Source of the DNA: Candidatus Dadabacteria bacterium
GTDB taxonomy: Bacteria; Desulfobacterota_D; UBA1144; Nemesobacterales; Nemesobacteraceae
Assembly: GCA_026709745.1 (NCBI GenBank)
Contig: JAPOSJ010000176.1
Coordinates: 1 to 6,077, forward strand
Direction of reading: 5' to 3'
DNA: 6,077 nt
The notes beneath the pieces were generated by a model that was given only the letters and a program-made list of their open reading frames with translations, was not told the DNA's origin and made no database searches. The position numbers and the translations under genes are program-made. Positions 1-5,346 of this stretch are shown here, one piece after another; position 1 is the stretch's first letter; each line of letters starts with the position of its first letter.

Positions 1-879
1 CTTATTGAGGAAGCTTCAAGTATAGAAAAAGAGTTCTATCTTGGTATGGTGATTGATCGCTCTAGGGAAAGAGTGGTTATTATGGGAAGCCCGGAGGGTG
101 GGGTCGAGATCGAGGAAGTGGCGGCCAGATCTCCTGAGAAGATTATCAAGGAGCATGTTGATATATCTCTTGGAGTCCAGCCTTACCAGTGCAGAAAAAT
201 CGCTTATTTCATGGGTCTTGAGGGTGGTGCCGTGAGGCAGGCCGTATCTTTCATCTCGTCCCTTTACCGTGTTTTTATTGAAAAGGATTGTTCTCTTGCA
301 GAGATAAACCCACTTGTCCTTACCTCAGATGGGAACATAGTGGCTCTTGATGCAAAGATCAACTTCGATGATAATGCACTTTTCCGCCACCGCGATATCG
401 CAGAGCTAAGAGATAGAAGTGAAGAGGATCCACTTGAGCTTGAAGCTGGTGACGCGGGCATAAGCTTCGTCAAACTTGACGGGGATATAGGATGTCTTGT
501 TAATGGTGCTGGGCTTGCAATGGCCACCATGGATATTATAAAGCACCACGGCGGAGAACCCGCGAACTTCCTTGATGTTGGAGGAGGAGCCACCACTGAG
601 CAGGTGACAAAGGCATTTAAGATGATCCTGAGTGATCCGAACGTAAAGGCCATCTTCGTCAATATCTTCGGCGGCATCATGAAATGTGACACCATTGCCG
701 ATGGTATCGTAGAGGCCGCGGGAGAGGTCGGAATAAACGTTCCCTTGGTTGTCAGGCTTGAAGGAACCAACGTTGAAGCCGGAAGGGAAATCCTTTCAGC
801 TTCTGGTCTTGATATCCAGACCGGAGCTGATATGAAGGAAGCCGCGTCCAAGATTGTTGAAGCGGCTAAAGGCATTTAG
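1..879 (+). CDS. sucC: Succinyl-CoA synthetase (ADP-forming) beta subunit, 5'-truncated by the window edge
   Basis: This is the beta subunit of succinyl-CoA synthetase, which in the TCA cycle converts succinyl-CoA to succinate with formation of ATP (or GTP) as an alpha2beta2 or alpha-beta enzyme with SucD. The reading frame is open from base 1. The first ATG at 46 is internal, because upstream codons encode the family's KEFYLGMVIDR stretch. About 292 residues are visible against roughly 388 in E. coli, so about 95 N-terminal residues (part of the ATP-grasp domain) lie outside. Visible signatures are EINPLV (Glu at 301, Asn at 307) and the Asp at 349, which match the metal-binding residues of the E. 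coli enzyme, the block NGAGLAMATMDIIK followed by GGEPANFLDVGGGA, then VNIFGGIMKCD and VVRLEGTNVEAG of the C-terminal CoA-ligase domain. The C-terminus is complete, ending at TAG. The partner gene sucD, commonly next, is absent downstream. Confidence 0.96.
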   Translation, partial: LIEEASSIEKEFYLGMVIDRSRERVVIMGSPEGGVEIEEVAARSPEKIIKEHVDISLGVQPYQCRKIAYFMGLEGGAVRQAVSFISSLYRVFIEKDCSLAEINPLVLTSDGNIVALDAKINFDDNALFRHRDIAELRDRSEEDPLELEAGDAGISFVKLDGDIGCLVNGAGLAMATMDIIKHHGGEPANFLDVGGGATTEQVTKAFKMILSDPNVKAIFVNIFGGIMKCDTIADGIVEAAGEVGINVPLVVRLEGTNVEAGREILSASGLDIQTGADMKEAASKIVEAAKGI

Positions 880-885
880 TTTCAG

Positions 886-915
886 CAAGTTACGACTGTA
901 ATTCTTGGGTTTTTT
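886..915 (+). terminator. Probable Rho-independent terminator after sucC
   Basis: CAAG (886-889) pairs with CTTG (904-907), and TTAC (890-893) pairs with GTAA (898-901). This gives an 8-bp stem with a two-base TT bulge and a GACT loop, followed by GG and six T (910-915). It starts 7 bases after the sucC stop. The bulge and low GC make the stem weak, so this is plausible but not certain. If real, it ends the sucC transcript and argues that sucC is the last gene of its operon. Confidence 0.45.
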
Positions 916-1009
916 ATTAAGTTGTGAGTGCATTGTCACCTGTCAAGGCAGTACCTTCCCTAATTTTTGTGTTACGCAATTAGTCACAAAGATGGTTATA
1001 AAGTGATCG

Positions 1010-1063
1010 GGGACAGAAGAATGCTTTGTAGTGGTTTTGGTGAAGAAAAGATTTAGCTGTCCC
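1010..1063. repeat. Short inverted repeat GGGACAG / CTGTCCC
   Basis: Seven-base perfect arms lie at 1010-1016 and 1057-1063, separated by 40 bases, in the sucC/antitoxin gap. A second, shorter inverted repeat (CTAATT 960-965, AATTAG 978-983) lies upstream. No ORF is supported between the arms. From memory, GGGGACAG-type arms recur near REP-associated transposase loci in several genomes, so a decayed mobile repeat is possible. One copy alone cannot prove this. Confidence 0.3.
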
Positions 1064-1080
1064 AATTAACCTGTAATCAA

Positions 1081-1108
1081 TTGACTTGATCTAAGAGACC
1101 AGTACACT
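1081..1108 (+). promoter_or_regulatory. Candidate sigma70-type promoter of the toxin-antitoxin operon
   Basis: TTGACT (1081-1086) and TACACT (1103-1108) are separated by 16 bases, giving a fair match to -35 and -10 consensus. The expected start of transcription is near 1115, leaving a leader of about 25 bases before the antitoxin ATG at 1140. Position and spacing suit a promoter for the two-gene module. This is prediction from motifs only. Confidence 0.5.
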
Positions 1109-1112
1109 GGCC
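1097..1112. promoter_or_regulatory. Operator-like palindrome over the -10 of the TA promoter
   Basis: CCAGT (1099-1103), a two-base centre, then ACTGG (1106-1110) form an imperfect palindrome, with G1097 and C1112 also matching. It overlaps the proposed -10 hexamer. Phd/YefM antitoxins are known to repress their own operons by binding palindromes at the promoter, so this is the natural candidate operator. Binding is inferred and not shown by the sequence. Confidence 0.4.
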
Positions 1113-1139
1113 TATGAGATTCTTTAAAAGGTGCAAGCA

Positions 1140-1388
1140 ATGTCCAAAGAAAATATAGGATCATACGAAGTCAAAACAAAATTGCCTGAAATACTGAGAC
1201 GTGTGCGGGATGGGGAATCCTTTACAATTACCAATCGCGGAAAGCCCGTAGCGGATTTTATGCCCAGTAGGGTCGCATCAAGACAAAAAACAGCAGTTGC
1301 CATTGAGAATATTCTAAAGATGGGTAAAACCGTTCCTGCAGTTTCCGGTGACCGTCTGGAAGAGTACAGAAAGGAAGGCCATAAGTGA
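1140..1388 (+). CDS. Phd/YefM-family antitoxin
   Basis: This is a small protein of 82 residues, typical for Phd/YefM antitoxins, which neutralise a partner toxin with a flexible C-terminal tail and repress the operon with an N-terminal DNA-binding fold. The family pattern is clear: IGSYEVKTKLPEILRRVRDG, then ESFTITNRGKPVADFMP, the N-terminal fold with the conserved 'I.nrGkpva.l.p' strand. The C-terminal half is charged, ending EEYRKEGHK. I choose the ATG at 1140 over the in-frame GTG at 1131, because AAGGTG (1128-1133) is a good Shine-Dalgarno 6 bases before 1140 and the GTG lies inside it. The stop codon overlaps the start of the toxin (GTGA, 1385-1388), so translation is probably coupled. 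The gene looks intact although its partner is broken. Confidence 0.88.
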   Translation: MSKENIGSYEVKTKLPEILRRVRDGESFTITNRGKPVADFMPSRVASRQKTAVAIENILKMGKTVPAVSGDRLEEYRKEGHK

Positions 1389-1800
1389 CTCCATTTGTGC
1401 TAGATAATTCGGTGGCGATGCACTGGCACTTATGCCAAGTATCAAGAAATCTGATCAGCAATATAGTGAATCGGATGCCTTGGTTCTTGAGCTATGGTAT
1501 CTTGAGGCATCAAACGTCCTGCTCAGCGCTGAAAGAAACGGAGATATAACACTTGCGCAAACCGATGCTTTTACCTCTCAACTGGAAGATTTGCCTATCA
1601 CCGTTGATTCTTCCACATGGAGACAGTCGTTTACTCGGACCATGACCTTTGCCCCTTCCTACGGTCTCAGCAACTATGATACCTCTTATCTAGAGCTTGC
1701 AGTTCGAGAGTCATTAATGCTTGCCAGCTTAGACAGAACACTGCTAAAAGCAGCGCAGAAAGCTGGAGTAAGCATTTATCTTAAAGAGAAGCAAGGTTAG
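1385..1800 (+). pseudogene. PIN-domain (VapC-like) toxin, frameshifted
   Basis: PIN-domain toxins are metal-dependent ribonucleases, and VapC types cut tRNA or rRNA. The start is GTG at 1385, preceded by AAGGAAGG (1371-1378) with 6-base spacing and overlapping the antitoxin stop. This frame gives VTPFVLDNSVAMHWHL, the typical PIN first strand with its catalytic Asp (codon 1403-1405). Homology then passes to another frame near 1427-1434, where codons from 1432 give PSIKKSDQQYSE, LWYLEASNVL, SNYDTSYLELA and LASLDRTLLKAA to the TAG at 1800. The other acidic residues (Glu at 1504, Asp at 1678, Asp at 1732) are therefore present but out of phase with the first. Adding one base near 1431 would join the frames. 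Compared with relatives as I remember them, about 8 residues also seem missing between QQYSE and SDALV. The downstream ATG at 1432 could give a 122-residue protein lacking the first catalytic Asp, so it is probably inactive. A sequencing error is possible. Confidence 0.75.
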
Positions 1801-1966
1801 AGAGATGCGTTATATGTTCCTAGACGGTTGTGACTTTTTTGTCTAAATTTGTTTTTAGCAAAGATCTTGAAGAGAGTATAAAATTAATAATACAGGCAAG
1901 TTAAAACTAAATACTTAATTTATTTTCTATTAGTCTTTCTCATGTCTTTTATTTTACTTTCTAACC

Positions 1967-1994
1967 TTGACACAGCAATTTTGATGATTAGTTT
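1967..1994 (+). promoter_or_regulatory. Weak candidate promoter for rpoH
   Basis: A perfect TTGACA lies at 1967-1972 inside the AT-rich 1801-2017 gap. The only -10-like hexamer at suitable spacing is TAGTTT (1989-1994, 16-base spacer), which is poor. The resulting leader would be only about 17 bases. No clear sigma32-type (CTTGAA / CCCCAT) pair and no CIRCE-type inverted repeat is visible in the gap. Another AT-rich stretch, TATAAAAT at 1877-1884, lacks a good -35. The true start of the rpoH transcript is unresolved. Confidence 0.22.
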
Positions 1995-2017
1995 GAGAAA
2001 TGGAGGTACATGGGTAG

Positions 2018-2061
2018 ATGCAAACGGCAGTTGCAACGTGCGATTCTCTCTCCGTTTTCAT
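2018..2061 (+). promoter_or_regulatory. Candidate RNA thermosensor hairpin over the rpoH start codon
   Basis: The start codon ATG (2018-2020) can pair with CAT (2059-2061), and AAACGG (2022-2027) with CCGTTT (2052-2057). A single C-U mismatch (2021/2058) separates the two blocks. This gives nine base pairs out of ten around a 24-base loop that itself holds the palindrome GTTGCAAC. E. coli rpoH mRNA is known to hide its start region by pairing with internal coding sequence that melts on heating, and this arrangement is analogous though smaller. The Shine-Dalgarno GGAG could alternatively pair with CTCC at 2050-2053. Function is inferred. Confidence 0.35.
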
Positions 2062-2875
2062 GCGGGAGATGGAAAAACATCCGCTTCTCTCAAAGGCAGA
2101 AGAGTATGCACTTGCGGTCAAATATTATGAAAACCGAAATCTTGAAGCCGCCAACAGACTTGTGGTGTCAAACTTGCGGTTTGTTGTGAAAATTGCTTCT
2201 GAGTACAGATCATACGGTTTTCCGATGATGGATCTTGTTCAGGAAGGTTCAATAGGACTTATGCGTGCCGTTAAGAAATTCAACCCTTACAGGGGCTACA
2301 GACTCATATCCTACGCCGTCTGGTGGATCAGGGTGAGAATTCAGAACCATATAATGAGGTTCTGGAGCAACGTCAAGATAGGAACAACGCAGTCGCAGAG
2401 AAAGCTTTTCCAGAGAATAGAAGGGGCAAAGCGCAAGCTTGGGATAACCGCCTCGCACATGGAAGATGACGATATAAGCCGTCTGGCGGATCATTTCGGC
2501 GTGAATGAAAAGGAAGTTTCCGGTATGCAGGCCCGTGTCTCTGGGAGAGATATATCTCTCTCGGAACTTTCCGCTGGTGAGGACTCTGCTACCTATGGAG
2601 AGATTCTTCCCGACCCGTCTGATAACCACGAGCATGTGCTAGCCGAACTTGGGTTTAAGAGTCTTGCCATGGAGAGTCTGCACGAAACTCTCGGGACGCT
2701 TTCCCAAAGACAGAAAAAAGTGATAAAAGAGAGGTTTTTCCGCGAACCTCCGAGAAAATTGCATGAGATAGCCGAGGATCTTGGGGTTTCCCAGGAAAGG
2801 GTAAGGCAGATACAGGTAGAGTCCCTGCGGAAACTGAGGGACGAAATGGCAGAAAAACTTAAGATTTATCCATAG
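2018..2875 (+). CDS. rpoH: Heat-shock sigma factor RpoH (sigma32)
   Basis: This is a group 3 sigma factor that directs RNA polymerase to heat-shock promoters. Its 285 residues are nearly the E. coli length (284). Region 1.2/2.1 spans about 9-60, with NLRFVVKIA. The core-binding region 2.2 (DLVQEGSIGLMRAVKKFNP) is at 72-90. Region 2.3/2.4 (RLISYAVWWIRVRIQNHIMR) is at 95-114. The RpoH box follows as QRKLFQRIE at 127-135, which separates RpoH from RpoD and RpoS. The region 4.2 helix-turn-helix lies about 248-273 (LHEIAEDLGVSQERVRQI). The region 2.1 patch that governs chaperone- and FtsH-linked control in E. coli (Leu47, Ala50, Ile54) is kept as Leu42, Ala45, Val49. The start at 2018 is fixed by GGAGGT (2002-2007, 10-base spacing) and an in-frame TAG immediately upstream. 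The gene ends in tandem stops, TAG TAA, 25 bases before dnaK, which suggests an operon. Confidence 0.95.
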   Translation: MQTAVATCDSLSVFMREMEKHPLLSKAEEYALAVKYYENRNLEAANRLVVSNLRFVVKIASEYRSYGFPMMDLVQEGSIGLMRAVKKFNPYRGYRLISYAVWWIRVRIQNHIMRFWSNVKIGTTQSQRKLFQRIEGAKRKLGITASHMEDDDISRLADHFGVNEKEVSGMQARVSGRDISLSELSAGEDSATYGEILPDPSDNHEHVLAELGFKSLAMESLHETLGTLSQRQKKVIKERFFREPPRKLHEIAEDLGVSQERVRQIQVESLRKLRDEMAEKLKIYP

Positions 2876-2900
2876 TAAGCAGAAACTCAGGAGGAATTAA

Positions 2901-4823
2901 ATGGCTTCTAAGATAATAGGAATTGACCTTGGGACGACTAATTCATGTATTGCTATAGTTGAAGGCGGTGAGCCGAAAGTGATAATCAACGAGGAGGGCA
3001 CGAGAACTACCCCTTCGGTAGTTGGTTTTCTGAAAGATGGAGAGGAAGTCCTTGTAGGCGGACCCGCAAAGCGTCAGGCCGTGGCCAATCCCGAAAACAC
3101 CGTTTACTCCAACAAAAGACTCATGGGAAGAAGGTTCGAAGAGGTCTCTGGTGAAGTGGACAGTCTGGCCTATAAGGTTGTGAAATCAGGCAATACGGAC
3201 GCATGGGTTGAGGTTGAGGGAAAGCAGTATTCTCCCCCACAGGTCTCTGCTCATGTGCTCATGAAGCTTAAAAAAGCCGCAGAGGATTATCTGGGTTCAG
3301 AAATCACAGAAGCTGTTATTACTGTTCCTGCTTATTTTAACGACAGTCAGCGCCAGGCCACAAAGGATGCCGGTAAGATAGCCGGTCTTGACGTAAAGCG
3401 CATAATAAACGAGCCGACCGCAGCAGCCCTTGCCTACGGGTTTGACAAGAAAAAAGAGGGGATGGTTGTTGTCTACGATCTCGGGGGTGGAACCTTTGAC
3501 GTATCGGTTCTCGAGGTCGGCAATAATGTTATAGAGGTAAAGTCCACAAACGGCGATACCCATCTCGGCGGAGATGATTTTGACAAGAGGGTGATCGATT
3601 ACATCATCTCCGAATTCAAGAAGGATTCCGGAATAGACCTTGGAGCGGACAAGATGGCCGTGCAGAGGCTGAGAGAAGCAGCCGAGAAGGCCAAGATTGA
3701 GCTTTCAAACACTGTTGAGACGGAAATCAACCTGCCTTTTATAACAGCCGACGCTAGTGGTCCCAAGCATCTAGTGCTCAAGATAACACGCTCCAAGTTC
3801 GAGCAGCTGATCGAAGAGCTTGTGAAAGGGACTCTTAAGCCATGTGAGCAGGCTCTTAAGGACGCGGGGCTTCGCCCGGGCGAGATAGCCGAAGTGATAC
3901 TGGTCGGCGGTTCAACCAGAATACCCCTTGTGCAGAAAGTGGTTACGGACTTTTTCGGAAAAGACCCGAGCAAGGGAATAAACCCCGACGAGGTAGTAGC
4001 AATGGGGGCAGCAATACAGGGGGGTGTGCTGGGCGGGGACGTAACAGACATGCTTCTTCTGGATGTGGTTCCCCTGTCGCTCGGCATAGAGACTCTGGGA
4101 GGCGTGATGACCAGCATAATCGAGAGAAACACGACTATACCTACCAAAAAAAGCCAGGTTTTCACGACGGCCGAGGACAATCAGAACTCAGTTGAGATTC
4201 ACGTGCTGCAGGGGGAGCGGCAGATGGCGGCCGACAATAGGACTCTTGCGAGGTTCATTCTGTCGGGTATTCCCGCGGCGGCAAGGGGAATTCCTCAGAT
4301 AGAGGTTACTTTCGACACCGACGCTGATGGAATACTCCACGTATCCGCCAAGGATAACGCAACCCAGAAGGAGCAGAAAGTCAAAGTGGAAGCTTCAAGC
4401 GGACTAAGCAGTGACGAAATTGACTCCATGGTTGAGGAAGCCGAGAAGATGTCCGAAAAGGACAAGGAAAAAAGCGAGCAGGTTCAGAAGAGGAATCAGC
4501 TTGACGAGCTTGTCTACAGGACCGACAAGAGTTTTCAGGAGCTTGGTGGCGGTCTCTCTGATGATGAGAAGAAAGATCTTGAGCAGGCCCTTGAGGAAGG
4601 AAGGGAAGCCCTTAAGTCGGATGATCTGAACAGAATCGACCAGGCCACGGAGAAAATAACAGCCGTCTCTCACAAACTCGCGGAGCTTATGTACAAGAAA
4701 CAGCAGGAAGAGGCAGCTGCACAGGGTGCCGGGGAGGGTGGACAAGAGGATTCTGCATCTGAGCAAAAGAATTCCACATCGGGCGACGACGTTATAGACG
4801 CTGAATATACCGAACAGAAATAA
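2901..4823 (+). CDS. dnaK: Molecular chaperone DnaK (Hsp70)
   Basis: This is a cytosolic ATP-dependent chaperone that folds and protects proteins with the co-chaperones DnaJ and GrpE. In E. coli it also binds RpoH and drives its turnover. It has 640 residues against 638 in E. coli and is complete. The ATPase domain spans about 1-383: phosphate-1 loop IGIDLGTTNS (6-15), catalytic Lys72 in NKRLMGRRF, the PAYFND block (143-148), Glu171, phosphate-2 loop DLGGGTFD (193-200) with Thr198 at the autophosphorylation position, and the adenosine motif ILVGGSTRIP (333-342). The interdomain linker is MLLLD at 384-388, followed by the substrate-binding domain from VVPLSLGIETLGG. A charged helical lid follows from about 506, and an acidic tail ends DDVIDAEYTEQK. 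AGGAGG (2889-2894) lies 6 bases before the ATG. No promoter is evident in the 25-base gap after rpoH, so co-transcription is likely. Neither grpE nor dnaJ is adjacent. Confidence 0.98.
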   Translation: MASKIIGIDLGTTNSCIAIVEGGEPKVIINEEGTRTTPSVVGFLKDGEEVLVGGPAKRQAVANPENTVYSNKRLMGRRFEEVSGEVDSLAYKVVKSGNTDAWVEVEGKQYSPPQVSAHVLMKLKKAAEDYLGSEITEAVITVPAYFNDSQRQATKDAGKIAGLDVKRIINEPTAAALAYGFDKKKEGMVVVYDLGGGTFDVSVLEVGNNVIEVKSTNGDTHLGGDDFDKRVIDYIISEFKKDSGIDLGADKMAVQRLREAAEKAKIELSNTVETEINLPFITADASGPKHLVLKITRSKFEQLIEELVKGTLKPCEQALKDAGLRPGEIAEVILVGGSTRIPLVQKVVTDFFGKDPSKGINPDEVVAMGAAIQGGVLGGDVTDMLLLDVVPLSLGIETLGGVMTSIIERNTTIPTKKSQVFTTAEDNQNSVEIHVLQGERQMAADNRTLARFILSGIPAAARGIPQIEVTFDTDADGILHVSAKDNATQKEQKVKVEASSGLSSDEIDSMVEEAEKMSEKDKEKSEQVQKRNQLDELVYRTDKSFQELGGGLSDDEKKDLEQALEEGREALKSDDLNRIDQATEKITAVSHKLAELMYKKQQEEAAAQGAGEGGQEDSASEQKNSTSGDDVIDAEYTEQK

Positions 4824-5016
4824 TCGTGCAGGGTCTAGATTTCCGTTTCTTCTTTTTGCAAATTTGATCTTAATCCATATAAGCTTCGGCAGATAACATA
4901 GTCAAGTCCAAACTCAATGACTTAGGGGCAAAAATGTATGAGCCCAATTCTAAACATTGAGGAGATATATTGAGCCTGAATGCGGACCCCCTGAATATCT
5001 TAATTCTTCCACATAA
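4824..5016. other. Non-coding gap after dnaK, nothing recognised
   Basis: I see no supported gene, tRNA or strong terminator here. A T-rich patch near 4849-4857 is not preceded by a convincing hairpin. CCTGAAT occurs twice (4975-4981 and 4990-4996), which may be chance. A 68-codon open frame on the minus strand resembles nothing I know and overlaps the transposase relic, so I do not call it. The stretch may include degraded upstream transposase sequence that I can no longer recognise. Confidence 0.5.
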
Positions 5017-5316
5017 TATCAGTTGAACTATAGTGAGCTGCTCAAGAAAAATTTTGAGCATGAAACAGTTAATCACTCCGCAAAGTAGTTCGTGAATGGC
5101 ATGACTTCAACAAACGGAATTGAAAGTCTGTGGGCTGTACTAAAACGTGGTTATAACAGCGTTTACCACAACTGGAGCAAGAACCAAATGCCGTCAGTAT
5201 ATAAACGGAGTTTTATTTCCGACTGAATGAAGTAAACTGCAAAGGTAGATATCTGGGACAAACTGTTTAGTACTATGAAAGGCAAAGCGGTTACCTATGA
5301 GAAACTTATTTCGTAG
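5017..5316 (+). mobile_element. IS1595-family (ISXO2-like) transposase, C-terminal relic
   Basis: Only the last third or so of a DDE-type transposase is recognisable, spread over several frames. From 5017 one frame reads YQLNYSELLKKNFEHETVNH, then SAK, a TAG stop at 5074 where relatives have Glu, then FVNGM, and STNGIESLWAVLKRGYNSVY followed by HNWSKN. The block E-H-E-(T/S)-V-N-H-S...(H)TNGIESFW..LKRG is characteristic of the IS1595/ISXO2 group. Homology then jumps to YING (from 5198), to FYFRLNEVNCK (from 5211), and to VDIWDKLFSTMKGKAV then TYEKLIS (from 5245), ending at TAG 5314-5316. One nonsense codon and three frame changes mean it cannot make transposase. I could not define terminal inverted repeats or a target duplication, so element boundaries are approximate. 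Confidence 0.72.
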
Positions 5317-5346
5317 CTTTTTTGGGGAATTATCCTTTCAAAACGT

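Noticed and set aside
1821..1845. TAGAC...GTCTA hairpin after the toxin gene as a terminator
   Set aside because: The stem is only five bases and the T run falls in the loop and not after the stem.
2010..2012. ATG at 2010 as an alternative rpoH start
   Set aside because: It is out of frame with the sigma-factor sequence and only 2 bases after the Shine-Dalgarno. The in-frame ATG at 2018 gives the full family length.
1942..2130. 62-codon open frame starting at ATG 1942 and overlapping the rpoH start
   Set aside because: It lies in another frame over the conserved rpoH N-terminus, has no Shine-Dalgarno and resembles no family. It is a chance frame.
3599..4180. Long minus-strand open frame within dnaK (193 codons), and similar frames opposite sucC
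   Set aside because: These are mirror frames of strongly conserved coding sequence, with low-complexity Ser-rich translation and no family resemblance.
5040..5059. Inverted repeat GCTCAA...TTGAGC as a terminator
   Set aside because: It has a six-base stem with an AT-rich loop and no T run after it, and it lies inside transposase-homologous codons.
4870..5076. 68-codon minus-strand open frame downstream of dnaK
   Set aside because: No recognisable motif. Its upstream end overlaps plus-strand codons of the transposase relic (EHETVNHS block), so it is antisense noise.
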